Shown here piece after piece: positions 32,550 to 42,093 of a stretch of DNA of 64,000 nt. The notes beneath the pieces were generated by a model. That model had not been told where the DNA came from, made no database searches, and was given only the letters and a program-made list of their open reading frames with translations. Numbering within the stretch: the stretch's first letter is position 1; every line of letters starts with the position of its first letter. This stretch comes from Amycolatopsis coloradensis (GTDB taxonomy: Bacteria; Actinomycetota; Actinomycetes; Mycobacteriales; Pseudonocardiaceae). The translations under genes and the position numbers were made by a program. The stretch spans positions 62,001 to 126,000 of the forward strand of contig NZ_MQUQ01000017.1 in NCBI RefSeq assembly GCF_001953865.1. Reading direction: 5' to 3'.

Positions 32550-33636
32550 ATGAGGAACCCTGAAGAACTCCGGAGCCATCGCTGGTCCGGCGGCAGCGAA
32601 TCGCGCGGTTTCAGCCACCGGGCCCGGAGCAGGCAACTCGGCTACAACCCGGAAGATCAGCTCGGGAAATGCGTCATCTTGCGCGAACGGGCGGAACAGG
32701 TGAAGCGCGGGGTGTGACAGGCGGGCGGTTTCCCGCTGCCCGGTTCTTCGGTCTCCATCGAGAGCAGATCGCGGTAGAGCATCGGTGTCGGCTTCTGGAA
32801 GGTCTCCGACAGCGTCGCGGCGCGGCGAGCGCGGGCACTGGCGGAACGAGGTGCCCGGCAGCGGCACCGACAGGGGGAAGTACCGGGACGACAAGCGCGC
32901 CGGGCTGATCGGCGGCGAGGAACTGTCCGAATTGGAGCGTGGGCTCGGCCGCCGAAGTGCTCGGGCTGACACTGCCCGGCGCGGCGTCGATCCCCGCCGC
33001 CGACTCGGCGCACCACCGGATGGCCGCGGCGAGCGGCGTACGGGTGGTGGACATGGTGCGGGAGGACCTCACGATCACGAAGATCCTCGACGAGCGCGCG
33101 TACGCCGACGCGATCGCTCGCCGGGTCCCGGTACCGGCGAAACCCTTGGAGAGACACTAGAAACGGCGCGAGTGCACAACGACGACGTCATCCGCACCCG
33201 CGACAACCCGGCCGCCACCGAAGGAGGCGTCGCGGTGCTTCGGGGCAATCTGGCGCCGTCGGGCGCGGTGATCAAGCACATCGCCGCGGATCCCCGCCTG
33301 CTCGTCCACACCGGACCGGCGGTGGTTTTCGACGACTACCGGGAGTTGAAGACACCACTGTCGGCCAAAGAGGTCCGGGCTTCCGACGCCCGCATGAGTG
33401 GCACCAGTTCGGGCGCGTGTGTGCTGCACGTCGCGCCGGAATCCCACCCGGTCGCCTTGGACGTTCCTCCGCGACGGCTCAGCCTCGACATCGATGATGC
33501 GGAATTGCAATGCCGCCGGGCACAGTGGACACCGTCCGCCCCGCGCCACGAACGAGGTTACGGCGCGTCGTACGCCGAACACATCACGCAAGCCGACGCG
33601 GGCTGTGACTTCAGCTTTTCTCGCTGGAGTGGGTAA
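32550..33636 (+). pseudogene. Decayed IlvD/Edd-family dehydratase with an inverted internal segment
   Basis: Pieces of a dihydroxy-acid/sugar-acid dehydratase lie in order. N-terminus MRNPEELRSHRWSGGSESRG ends at a TGA (32715-32717) where the family has Trp, followed by QAGGFP. At about 32736-32819 the next segment, LSETFQKPTPMLYRDLLSME, is on the minus strand. The plus strand then resumes with WRNEVPGSGTDRGKYRDDKR. A piece in another frame holds LTLPGAASIPAADSAHHRMA, and a C-terminal piece has NDDVIRTRDNPAATEGGVAV, DARMSGTSSGACVLHVAPES and ITQADAGCDF. Several large deletions remove the Fe-S and Mg sites. The locus is about 1.09 kb instead of about 1.7 kb. Confidence 0.85.
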
Positions 33637-33763
33637 AAATCCCGAAATCTGACGCCCAGTGACCACCCGACGGAGTGACCCGATCACCCAACCGGGCGAG
33701 TTGCAGGCCCACAAAACCCGCCCCGTATCTTGAACGTACGTCCGGAACGCGTGGAAGGCCCGG

Positions 33764-35617
33764 ATGTTCGATCACGACGTCCGGCGTGCTCGCCGGACCG
33801 TGGAGGGTGGAGAGTTGCCGCAGGAACCGCGCTGGCCCGAGTCCCATGCCGAGCAGACGGACATTCTCCCGGTCGTCACGCCCGGGTTCGCGGAGTCTGC
33901 CACCCCGCAGGAGCCCGCGCCACCGAAGCGCCGTCGCAGTTACCGCAAGGCCGCCTTCGTCGGCGGCGGCGTGTTCGGCCTGCTGGTCGTCGCGTACGCC
34001 CTCGACGTGCTGGTCTCCCAGGGCAGCGTCCCCCGCGGCGTCACCGTCGCCGGGATCGACGTCGGCGGGATGGACCGCGCCGTGGCCGAGACAGAGCTCA
34101 AGGGGAAGATCGAGCCGCGCCTGACCCGGCCGGTGAAGGTCGTCGCGGGTGACGCCGAGGAGTCGCTGGCGCCGAACACGGCAGGCCTGCGTCTCGACTG
34201 GCCCGCCACCCTCGACCAGGCGGGCGACCAGCCGCTGAACCCGTTCACGCGGGTCGCGTCGTTCTTCTCGACCACCGAGGTCGGCGTCGTCACGCACACC
34301 GAGGACGAGAAGCTCACCTCCGCGCTGGCGAGCCTGCGCGACAAGATCGACCGCGACCCCGTCGAAGGCACCGTCCGCTTCGAGGAGGCCAAGCCGGTCG
34401 CCGTCGAGCCGAAGACCGGGCAGAAGCTCGACGTCGAGGCCGCCAAGCAGACGATCCTCGACCGCTGGGCGAGTGGTGAGCCGCTCACGCTCGCGGTCAC
34501 CCAGACCCCGGTCAAGGTCTCCCCGGAGGCCGTCCACGCCGCCCTCGAACAGATCGCGAAGCCCGCCGTGGCGTCGCCGATGGTGATCAAGGGCGAGGGC
34601 AAGGACGCCGTCGTCAAACCCGCCGCCATCGCGGCCGCGCTGACCTTCGAGCCCGCCGACGGCGGCGTGCTGAACCCGAAGGTGGACAACAACAAGATCA
34701 TCGAGGCCGCGGGCCCGCAGCTGAAGTCCACCGAAAAAGAGGGCAAAGACGCGCAGATCGTCTTCGAAGGCGGCAAGCCGACCGTCCAGCCCTCCGAGGA
34801 CGCCAACGTCGTCGACTGGGAGCCGAGCCTCAAGCCGGTGCTCGACGTGCTCAAGCGCGCCGCGCCCCGCGAGCTGCCGGTGACCTACAAGAAGACCCCG
34901 GCCAAGGTGACCACCGAGCAGGCCAACCAGCTCGGCATCAAGGAGGTCGTCAGCGAGTTCAAGACCGGCGGCTTCGCCCCGGACTCGGGGACGAACATCC
35001 GGGTCGTGGCGCAGAAGGTCAACGGCGCCATCGTGAAGCCGAACGAGACGTTCAGCCTCAACGGGTTCACCGGGCCGCGCGGCACGGCACAGGGCTACGT
35101 CGAAGCCGGTGTCATCAAGGACGGCGCGCCCGGCCGCGAGGTCGGCGGCGGGATCTCGCAGTTCGCGACCACGCTGTACAACGCCTCGTACTTCGCCGGC
35201 ATGAAGGACACCGAGCACAAGGAACACAGCTACTACATCAGCCGGTACCCCGCCGCCCGCGAGGCGACCGTGTTCCAGAACCACAGCGGCGGCAGCGTGA
35301 TCGACCTGAAGTTCACCAACGACGGTGACACCGGCGTCGCGATCCAGACCATCTGGTCGCCGTCGGACATCACGATCCGGCTGTGGGGCACCAAGAAGTA
35401 CACCGTCGAGTCGATCCCGGGCGGCCGCACCAACCCGTCCGAGCCGCCGACGAAGCCCGGCCCCGCCGAGAACTGCAAGCCCAGCAACGGCGCGCCCGGC
35501 TTCACCACGTCGGACACCCGGGTCATCAAGGACGCCGCGTCCGGCCGCGAGGTCCGGCGGCACACCCGGAACGTGCACTACAATCCGCAGCCGAAGATCA
35601 CCTGCGGTACGGAGTAA
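33764..35617 (+). CDS. VanW family protein with putative peptidoglycan-binding domains
   Basis: A 617-aa single-pass membrane protein: Pro/charged cytoplasmic N-terminus (about 60 residues), one TM segment (AAFVGGGVFGLLVVAYALDV, about 64-83), then extracytoplasmic repeats of the PG-binding type and a VanW domain (about residues 375-510, including FSLNGFTGPRGTAQGYVEAG and GGGISQFATTLYNA). The family occurs near, but is not needed for, VanB-type vancomycin resistance. In actinomycetes it is a general envelope protein. ATG at 33764 follows GGAAGG. It is preceded by the dehydratase relic and stands as its own unit. Confidence 0.85.
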   Translation: MFDHDVRRARRTVEGGELPQEPRWPESHAEQTDILPVVTPGFAESATPQEPAPPKRRRSYRKAAFVGGGVFGLLVVAYALDVLVSQGSVPRGVTVAGIDVGGMDRAVAETELKGKIEPRLTRPVKVVAGDAEESLAPNTAGLRLDWPATLDQAGDQPLNPFTRVASFFSTTEVGVVTHTEDEKLTSALASLRDKIDRDPVEGTVRFEEAKPVAVEPKTGQKLDVEAAKQTILDRWASGEPLTLAVTQTPVKVSPEAVHAALEQIAKPAVASPMVIKGEGKDAVVKPAAIAAALTFEPADGGVLNPKVDNNKIIEAAGPQLKSTEKEGKDAQIVFEGGKPTVQPSEDANVVDWEPSLKPVLDVLKRAAPRELPVTYKKTPAKVTTEQANQLGIKEVVSEFKTGGFAPDSGTNIRVVAQKVNGAIVKPNETFSLNGFTGPRGTAQGYVEAGVIKDGAPGREVGGGISQFATTLYNASYFAGMKDTEHKEHSYYISRYPAAREATVFQNHSGGSVIDLKFTNDGDTGVAIQTIWSPSDITIRLWGTKKYTVESIPGGRTNPSEPPTKPGPAENCKPSNGAPGFTTSDTRVIKDAASGREVRRHTRNVHYNPQPKITCGTE

Positions 35618-35698
35618 TTTTCACCTGGACGCGTTCACCAAGCGCGCCCGGAAAGGTACGCTGAGTGGCGACCCGACTCGAACGGGGGTGGCCACCTC

Positions 35699-36910
35699 GT
35701 GACCTCGACGGCGACCTTCCGGCAGATCCTCGCGGTCGGTGAACTGCGGGCGATCTGGTTCGCGGAACTTCAGTCGATCCTCGGCGACCAGGTGGCCAGG
35801 GTCGCCCTGTCGGTGCTGGTGTTCCAGCGGACCCAGTCGGCGACCTGGCCCGCGCTGACCTACGCGCTCACCTACCTGCCCGACCTGATCGGCGGGCCGC
35901 TGCTCGGCGGGCTGGCCGACCGGTTCCCGCGCCGGGCGGTGATGGTCTGCTCCGACGTCGTCCGTGCCGCGCTGGTCGCGGTGCTCGCGATCCCCGGCAT
36001 CCCGTTGCCCGTACTCGCGGCCGTACTCGTGGTGGTGCAACTGGCGAACGCCCCGTTCACCGCCGCGCAGGCCGCCGTCCTGCCGTCGGTGCTGAGCGGG
36101 GATCACTACGTACTCGGCCAGTCCCTGCTGAAGATCACCAACCAGATCGGCCAGCTCGCCGGGTTCGCCCTCGGCGGCGCGATCATCGCCGCGATCGGGC
36201 CGGGGCGAGGGCTCGCGCTGGACGCGGTGACGTTCGCGATCTCCGCGATCGTCCTGCGGCTGGGTATCCGGGCCCGGCCCGCTTCGGGTTCCGGCGGACC
36301 GGCGACGTCGACCCTGCGGCGGCTTCGTGCGGGCGCCCGCACGATCTGGTACGACCGCCGGTTGCGCGCCCTGGTCGGCCTGGCGTGGCTGGCGGGTTTC
36401 GTGATCGTGCCGGAAGGGCTCGCCGTGCCCTACGCCGCGGAAATCGGCGGCGGGGCGGTGACGGCGGGGTTGCTGCTCGCCGCGCATCCGGCGGGGATCG
36501 TGCTCGGGGTGTTCGTGCTGGGCCGCCTCGTCCGGCCGGAAGTCCGGCTGCGGCTGGTCGGGATACTGGCGCTCGGCGCGATCGTGCCGCTTGCGGCGTT
36601 CTGGTACCGGCCATCGCTGGCTTACGCCGCCGGACTGCTGCTGCTGTCCGGGATGTGCGCGGCCTACCAGGTCACCGCGAGCACCACGTTCATGCGGTTG
36701 GTACCCGACACCGAACGAGGCCAGGCTTTCGGCCTCGCCGGGTCGGGACTCATCGCCGTGCAGGGAATCGGGCTGATCGCCGGCGGCCTGCTCGTCGGCG
36801 TGCTCGGTTCACCCGCGACGACGGTCTCGGTCGTCGCACTCGCCGGTCTCGTAGTGGCTGTTCCGGCCACCCGGGCATGGCGCCACGTGGCCCCGCTTCA
36901 CCCCCTTTGA
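35699..36910 (+). CDS. MFS transporter
   Basis: A 403-aa major facilitator with about 12 membrane segments. The loop 2-3 signature is LGGLADRFPRRAVMVCSD. It resembles the drug-exporter-like group often called enterobactin exporter EntS-type or 'MFS transporter' in actinomycetes. It starts with GTG at 35699 after a GGGGG run, 81 bp downstream of the VanW gene. Substrate unknown. Confidence 0.87.
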   Translation: MTSTATFRQILAVGELRAIWFAELQSILGDQVARVALSVLVFQRTQSATWPALTYALTYLPDLIGGPLLGGLADRFPRRAVMVCSDVVRAALVAVLAIPGIPLPVLAAVLVVVQLANAPFTAAQAAVLPSVLSGDHYVLGQSLLKITNQIGQLAGFALGGAIIAAIGPGRGLALDAVTFAISAIVLRLGIRARPASGSGGPATSTLRRLRAGARTIWYDRRLRALVGLAWLAGFVIVPEGLAVPYAAEIGGGAVTAGLLLAAHPAGIVLGVFVLGRLVRPEVRLRLVGILALGAIVPLAAFWYRPSLAYAAGLLLLSGMCAAYQVTASTTFMRLVPDTERGQAFGLAGSGLIAVQGIGLIAGGLLVGVLGSPATTVSVVALAGLVVAVPATRAWRHVAPLHPL

Positions 36911-36943
36911 CCGGAACCGGGTATTCACCAGTTCTGCCCGCGC

Positions 36944-38263
36944 ATGGAGCTCACCCCCTCCGAATCCCGATCCGGTCACGCGTGGTGCACCCACGCCTAC
37001 CCAGACAGCGTAGTGACACCTAGTATCCAACCGATTACGTTCGTCACCGTGGCGCTAACGAATTGGGCGCTGTGGCGGCTACCCCACCGCGGTTTGATCG
37101 GCTTCGTCCTTCTGGTGGACGTCGCGGCGATCGCCGGATCCGCCTGGTCTTTTCTCCGCGTGCCGTTCACTCCGGGTGACGCGGTCCCCTTCGCGGTCCT
37201 GATCGTCAGCGCCGTGCTGCACACGGAATTGTCACGCCCCGTGGAGCGCGTCCGGGAACGTTTCGCGGGGACGCCCCACATCTCGCTGGACAGCGTATGG
37301 ACCTTCGCCGCGGTGCTGCTGATCCACCCCGCGCTCGCCGCGCTCGTCATCGCCGTGTCGTTCTTCTACCGCTGGTTCCGGGGGCAGCCGAATCCGCTGT
37401 TCCGGCGGACGTTCTCCGCGTCGGCCACCGTGCTCTCCGGTTTCGCGGCCGCGGCGTTCCTCGACCGGTACGCCGCGCCGTTCGACGTCCTCCCCCGCGA
37501 CCTGCGGTCGTTCGGGCTGGTCGTCGCGGCAGGCGCGGTGTTCCTGCTGGTCAACACCGTGCTGATGACCGTCGCGGTGTACTACGGCACCCCGCACGAC
37601 CATCTGCGCGACGCGCTGGCGAAACCGTTCGAGTACGCGCTCGAAGCGGCGACGATCGCGCTCGGCGTCATCGTGGCGTGGGCGCTGCGGGACTGGCCGG
37701 TGGTACTGCTGCTGGTCGTGGGGATCACGCTGGTGCTGCACCGCGGGGTGTTGCTGCGGCAACTGAAACGGCAGGCCCGTAGCGACGCCAAGACCGGGCT
37801 GCTCAACGCCGAGGCGTGGCGTGAGGCCGCGGCCGACGAACTCGACCGCGCGCGGCGCGCGGGACGGCACACCAGCCTGCTGATGCTCGACGTCGACCGG
37901 TTCAAACTGATCAACGACCGGCACGGACATCTCGTCGGCGATCGATATCTGGCCGCCATCGCGGAAACGCTGCGTACCGAGGTGCGCGGCACGGATCTTG
38001 TCGGGCGGTTCGGCGGCGAGGAGTTCGTGATCCTGCTGCCCGGCACGCCCGCGGTGCACGCGCACGCCATCGCGGAGCGGATCCGGTCGACTGTGGCGTC
38101 GCGTGCCGACGACCTGCCGGAGCACGTGACCGTGTCGATCGGCCTCGCCGACCGGCCGGGCGTGACCGACCTCGACGCGGTGATCGCCGTAGCGGACCAG
38201 GCGCTGTACGAGGCGAAGAACACCGGGCGGAACCGGACCTCCGGCTACCAAGTCACCGGCTGA
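36944..38263 (+). CDS. Membrane-bound diguanylate cyclase (GGDEF)
   Basis: A 439-aa protein: about 260 N-terminal residues with 6-8 hydrophobic segments, then a GGDEF domain (about residues 275-435). The active motif is RFGGEEFVILL, with LLMLDVDRFKLINDRHGHLVGD before it. The intact GGEEF predicts c-di-GMP synthesis from two GTP; I do not see a clear RxxD product-inhibition site before it. In Streptomyces and relatives c-di-GMP controls development. The first ATG is at 36944; a GTG at 37012 would start just before the first membrane segment and is a fair alternative. Confidence 0.88.
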   Translation: MELTPSESRSGHAWCTHAYPDSVVTPSIQPITFVTVALTNWALWRLPHRGLIGFVLLVDVAAIAGSAWSFLRVPFTPGDAVPFAVLIVSAVLHTELSRPVERVRERFAGTPHISLDSVWTFAAVLLIHPALAALVIAVSFFYRWFRGQPNPLFRRTFSASATVLSGFAAAAFLDRYAAPFDVLPRDLRSFGLVVAAGAVFLLVNTVLMTVAVYYGTPHDHLRDALAKPFEYALEAATIALGVIVAWALRDWPVVLLLVVGITLVLHRGVLLRQLKRQARSDAKTGLLNAEAWREAAADELDRARRAGRHTSLLMLDVDRFKLINDRHGHLVGDRYLAAIAETLRTEVRGTDLVGRFGGEEFVILLPGTPAVHAHAIAERIRSTVASRADDLPEHVTVSIGLADRPGVTDLDAVIAVADQALYEAKNTGRNRTSGYQVTG

Positions 38264-38275
38264 CCCGACCGCGCG

Positions 38276-38330
38276 TGTTATGAACGGACCGTTTATAACA
38301 AATTCTGTTATAAACGGTCCGTTCATAACA
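38276..38330. terminator. Perfect 25-bp hairpin of the ATGAACGGACC repeat family
   Basis: Arms 38276-38300 and 38306-38330 pair perfectly around the 5-nt loop AATTC. It lies between the stops of the diguanylate cyclase gene and the convergent TrpB fragment. It is a close cousin of the hairpin at 2636-2682. Confidence 0.85.
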
Positions 38331-38331
38331 G

Positions 38332-38685
38332 CTACGGGAGGCTGGCGAGGGACTTTTCGAGGACGGAGTCGGGCAGCGCGTTGTCGGCGATGTCGCCCGC
38401 CAGGTACGCGCCGTACGCCGGGAGGTCGAGGTGCGCGTGGCCGCACAGCGCGGTCAATATCACCTTCTCCTCACCGGTTTCCTTGCACCGTAACGCTTCC
38501 TGGATACACGCGGCGAGCGCGTGCGTCGGCTCGGGCGCCGGGAAGACACCTTCCGTCCTGGCGAACTGCACCCCGGCGGCGAAACGGTCCTCCTGCCCGA
38601 TGGCGATCGCGTCGATGAGCCCGAGTTCGCAGATGTGCGAGATCAGCGGCGACATCCCGTGGTAGCGCAGGCCGCCCGCCGGCAT
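38332..38685 (-). pseudogene. C-terminal fragment of a TrpB-like (TrpB2) tryptophan synthase beta chain
   Basis: An open frame of 117 codons that matches only the last quarter of TrpB2-type proteins: PAGGLRYHGMSPLISHICEL, VQFARTEGVFPAPEPTHAL, EALRCKETGEEKVILTALCG. The family is about 420-450 aa; the N-terminal roughly 330 residues with the PLP lysine are absent, and the upstream 85 bp hold nothing like them. It is therefore almost certainly inactive as an enzyme, though it may still be made from the ATG at 38685. Confidence 0.8.
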
Positions 38686-38773
38686 GTCCGCTCCGCCATT
38701 GAGTCTCCTCGGTATCTCTTCACCCTGAAGGGACGGACAGCGTGGCCCCAGGCGTGACTACTACGGTGGGGTG

Positions 38774-39658
38774 ATGGGAAAGCTCGTACTACTCGACGCG
38801 CCGTCCAACCTCGGCCTGCGCCCACCGGCCGAAGGAGCGGTCCCTGGCTGCTACAAGGCACCGGGCGCACTGCGTGATCACGGTCTGCTCACCCGGTTGG
38901 GCGCGACCGACGGCGGCGTGGTCACTCCACCGCGGTATCTGCCGGACTGGTCGCCGGACGGCGGCGCCCGGAACGCGGCAGGCATCGCGACCTACACGGC
39001 GGCCCTCGCCGGGCGGCTCGCGAAGATCCGCGCGGACGGCGGCTTCCCGGTCGTTCTCGGCGGTGACTGCTCCATCGCGCTCGCCGCGATGCTGACCCTG
39101 CGCCGCGAAGGGCGCTACGGCATCGTCTACTTCGACGGTCACGACGACTTCCGGCACCTCGGCAACTCCGACCACGTCGCCTCCGTCGGCGGTGAGGCCC
39201 TCGCCGTCGTGACCGGCCGCGGCGCTCCGGAACTGGCCGATGTGGACGGGCTCGGGCCCTACGTCCGCGACGAAGACGTCCTCGTGCTCGGCGTACGCGC
39301 GGAAGAATCCGCCGAGGCGCGTGAAGCCGGGCTGCGCATCGTGACCAGTCAGGAGGTCATGGCCTCCGGCACCGACGCCGCGCTCGCCGCCGCACGCGAG
39401 ATTTTCGCGCCACTGGACGGTTTCTGGATCCACGTCGACATCGACACCCTCGACCCGGAGTTCGTGTCCGCTGTGGACAGTCCCGACCCCGGCGGGCTCA
39501 GCCCGGACAAGCTGGTCGAACTTCTTCGCGGTCTGCTCGCGATCCCCGGCGCGGCCGGACTGGAGCTGACCATCTTCGATCCCGACCTCGACCCCGACGG
39601 CACGCAGGCCGCCCTGGTGACGGACTGCCTCGTGCACGCACTGGAAGGAACCCGATGA
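38774..39658 (+). CDS. Arginase/agmatinase-fold ureohydrolase family protein
   Basis: A 294-aa protein of the ureohydrolase fold. The metal motifs are GGDCSIAL, YFDGHDDFR and HVDIDTLDPEFVSAVDSPDPG. The middle motif reads DGHDD where most ureohydrolases have DAHxD, keeping Asp and His, so metal binding looks intact. Substrates of such actinobacterial proteins include arginine, agmatine, guanidinobutyrate and formiminoglutamate; I cannot choose. GTG at 38771 is an alternative start. The stop overlaps the next ATG (ATGA). Confidence 0.85.
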   Translation: MGKLVLLDAPSNLGLRPPAEGAVPGCYKAPGALRDHGLLTRLGATDGGVVTPPRYLPDWSPDGGARNAAGIATYTAALAGRLAKIRADGGFPVVLGGDCSIALAAMLTLRREGRYGIVYFDGHDDFRHLGNSDHVASVGGEALAVVTGRGAPELADVDGLGPYVRDEDVLVLGVRAEESAEAREAGLRIVTSQEVMASGTDAALAAAREIFAPLDGFWIHVDIDTLDPEFVSAVDSPDPGGLSPDKLVELLRGLLAIPGAAGLELTIFDPDLDPDGTQAALVTDCLVHALEGTR

Positions 39659-40344
39659 CGAAAGTGACCGTCGCCGACGGCTCGTTCGACGCCCCGCTCT
39701 GGCTGCCCGGCTCCGGCTCAGGCCCGGGACTGGTGCTGATCCAGGAGATCTTCGGCCTCGACGACTACCTCAAGTCCGTCGCCGCCGACCTGGCCGCGCT
39801 CGGCTACGTCGTCGCCGTGCCCGAACTGTTCTGGCGGCTCGAACCCGGCTGGTCGGCCACCCACGACGAAGCCGGGGTCTCGGCGTCGATGGCGGTCGCG
39901 GGCAGGCTCGACCCGGCACGCGCGGTCACCGACGTGCTCGCGACACTGGCGATGCTGCGTTCCCTGCCCGAAACCGATGGCCGCGCGGGCGTCTTCGGCT
40001 TCTGCCTCGGCGGCTCGATGGCCTACGCGGCCGCCGCCGAGGGCGACCCGGACGTCGCGGTGTCGTACTACGGCTCGCAGGTTCCGGGACAGATCTCGTT
40101 GCTGGACAAGATCACTTGCCCGATCCAGTTCCAGTTCGGCGGGGCCGACCCCTACATCCCGGCCGAGGGCGTGCGCCTGCTCGAAGCCGCTGTCACCGGA
40201 CATGACGGCGCGGAGATCCACATCCACGAGGGGGCGGGGCACGCGTTCCACAACCATGTCGCGCCGATGTTCCATCAGCCGGAGCCCGCCGCGGCGGCTT
40301 GGGCTCTGACGCTGGAGTTCCTCGGGCGGGTGTTCCCGGCGTAG
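39655..40344 (+). CDS. Dienelactone hydrolase family protein
   Basis: A 229-aa alpha/beta hydrolase of the DLH type. The nucleophile Cys sits in GVFGFCLGGSMAYAA, the acid in FGGADPYIP and the His in EGAGHAFHN. LVLIQEIFGLDDYLKSVAA carries the usual Glu. DLH opens dienelactone in chlorocatechol breakdown, but many members act on other esters. It is translationally coupled to the arginase-fold gene upstream. Confidence 0.9.
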   Translation: MTKVTVADGSFDAPLWLPGSGSGPGLVLIQEIFGLDDYLKSVAADLAALGYVVAVPELFWRLEPGWSATHDEAGVSASMAVAGRLDPARAVTDVLATLAMLRSLPETDGRAGVFGFCLGGSMAYAAAAEGDPDVAVSYYGSQVPGQISLLDKITCPIQFQFGGADPYIPAEGVRLLEAAVTGHDGAEIHIHEGAGHAFHNHVAPMFHQPEPAAAAWALTLEFLGRVFPA

Positions 40345-40424
40345 CGGACCACACCCTGTTCGATTGCCGGCGGAGAAGACCGCCTCGCCGGAATATGTCG
40401 GTGCCTCCCGGTAGTTTCCCCACC

Positions 40425-41222
40425 ATGGCCACATTGGTGAGTTTTCACGCCCACCCCGACGACGAGTGCATCGTCGCGGGCGGCGTCATGCGCAAGGCCT
40501 TCGAGGAAGGTCACCGTGTCGTGCTCGTCGTCGCGACCAGGGGCGAGGTCGGCGAGGTGCCCGACGGGTTCCTCGACGAGGGAGAGGAGTTGTGGCAGCG
40601 CCGCGTCCAGGAGACGCACGCTTCGGCCGAGGTGCTGGGGGCCAAGCGCGTGGAGTTCCTGGGGTACACGGATTCCGGCATGATGGGCGAGCCGCGCAAC
40701 GACGTGCCCGGCACTTTCTGGCAGGCCGACGTCGAGGAGGCCGCGCAGCGGCTGGCCGAGATCCTGCGGGAGGAGCGGGCCGACGTCCTGACCGTCTACG
40801 ACGACAACGGCGGTTACGGGCATCCGGACCACATCCAGGTGCACCGCGTCGGCATGCGCGCGGCCGAGCTGGCGGGCACGCCGCGGGTCTACGAGGCCAC
40901 GAGCAACAGTGACGAGATGCGCCGCGGGATGGAAGAGGCGGTGCGGACCGGGCAGATGAAGGCCGAGGACCTGCCCGATTTCGAAGAGGGTGGTGCCGAG
41001 TTCGGCAAGCCGGAAGCGGTGCTGACCGCGAGGGTCGACGTCTCCGCGTACCTGCCGCAGAAACGAGCCGCGATGCGCGCGCACGCCAGTCAGATCAGTG
41101 AGGACTCGTTCTTCCTCTCGATGCCCGACGAGGGTTTCGCGTGGGCGTTCGGTGTCGAGTGGTTCATCCGTGCTGGCCAGGGGCCGGGTATCACCGAGAC
41201 CGACCTCATGGCGGGGCTCTGA
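40425..41222 (+). CDS. PIG-L (LmbE-like) family deacetylase
   Basis: A 265-aa Zn hydrolase: metal motif FHAHPDDE at the N-terminus and GYGHPDHIQVHRVG later. The family includes MshB and Mca of mycothiol metabolism, which in actinomycetes removes toxins as mercapturates. This protein has a different N-terminal part from Mca and MshB, so I give no symbol. ATG at 40425. It is followed after 3 bp by a DUF1877 gene, probably on the same transcript. Confidence 0.88.
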   Translation: MATLVSFHAHPDDECIVAGGVMRKAFEEGHRVVLVVATRGEVGEVPDGFLDEGEELWQRRVQETHASAEVLGAKRVEFLGYTDSGMMGEPRNDVPGTFWQADVEEAAQRLAEILREERADVLTVYDDNGGYGHPDHIQVHRVGMRAAELAGTPRVYEATSNSDEMRRGMEEAVRTGQMKAEDLPDFEEGGAEFGKPEAVLTARVDVSAYLPQKRAAMRAHASQISEDSFFLSMPDEGFAWAFGVEWFIRAGQGPGITETDLMAGL

Positions 41223-41225
41223 CCG

Positions 41226-41690
41226 GTGGGCATGTGCGGTGCGTACTTCCGGGTCACGTCCGGTGAATTGCGTGAGCTGATCGAGGACCCGGATCGGTAC
41301 TGGGAGTACGCCGAGAAGACCAGGGACACCGAGCGGTCGGTGGACGTCGACAAGGCGTGGCACGCGATGTGGTTCCTGACCGGGCGAGCCGGGATCGAGG
41401 TCGACTTCGTCTTGGGCGGGACGCTGCTGGGGGAAGAAGGCGGCGATGGACCGGCGCGGTACTTCACGGCCGACGAGGTGGGGAAGGTTTCCGCGGCGCT
41501 GTCGCGGACCGGGTTCGATCAGCTCGCGCGGGGTGTCGAACTCTCGGACCTCGAGGCCGGGGGAATCTACCCGTCGATCTGGGACGAGCCTGACGCGCTG
41601 GACTACGTGCGGAGCTACTACGACGTGCTCGTGACCTTCTTCGCCGATGCCGCGAAGGCCGAGGAGCCGGTCGTCACGATCATCACGTGA
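41226..41690 (+). CDS. DUF1877 (YfbM-like) family protein
   Basis: A 154-aa protein with the typical start GMCGAYFRVTSGELRELIED and the central DKAWHAMWFLTG of DUF1877. The family has no known function. It starts with GTG at 41226, 3 bp after the PIG-L stop, and a strong hairpin follows at 41745-41785. Confidence 0.85.
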   Translation: MGMCGAYFRVTSGELRELIEDPDRYWEYAEKTRDTERSVDVDKAWHAMWFLTGRAGIEVDFVLGGTLLGEEGGDGPARYFTADEVGKVSAALSRTGFDQLARGVELSDLEAGGIYPSIWDEPDALDYVRSYYDVLVTFFADAAKAEEPVVTIIT

Positions 41691-41744
41691 CCACCCGGCT
41701 TCCCAGGATCCCGGTGAGCAGGGGGCGTGGGTGGCGTTTCGGGT

Positions 41745-41785
41745 AAGGCCACCGTTGAGACGTTGATCGTCTCAACGGTGGCCTT
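41745..41785. terminator. Perfect 18-bp hairpin terminator
   Basis: Arms 41745-41762 (AAGGCCACCGTTGAGACG) and 41768-41785 pair exactly around TTGAT. It lies 54 bp after the DUF1877 stop and ends this operon. The rest of the 403-bp gap to the RidA gene (41786-42093) contains no convincing gene; it carries degenerate ACTCACGTG / ACACGCGAGTTCG copies near 41999-42060. Confidence 0.8.
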
Positions 41786-42093
41786 CAGGACACGGACCGC
41801 TCCGCGGTCACTGTCCCGCCGGACGCGGCCCGCCACCACACCTTTGCCATACCCCCGAGAACCCGATCGCCACTCACGAACACCTCGACCCTCTCGGTAC
41901 CGACGCCCTGGGCGCCCGAACTACCGGAAGGCCCTTGCCCTGCGCCTAGCGTCCTGAGTCCGAAGTACGTCCAGCGGGAACCTGGGTCAAACCCCGCACT
42001 CACGTGCTCGGAGCCGTATCTCACGTGCCTGGAGACCGCACACGCGAGTTCGGCGGGACTCCCGGCGAGTGTCCCGAGTCCGCGGCGCCCGCC

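Noticed and set aside
32785..33636. A 283-codon open frame that could be a real protein
   Set aside because: It joins two out-of-place pieces of a dehydratase by chance readthrough; domain order and missing catalytic parts show a relic.
41785..42024. 79-codon open frame on the minus strand
   Set aside because: Lies in a repeat-containing gap, no family match, and no convincing ribosome site.
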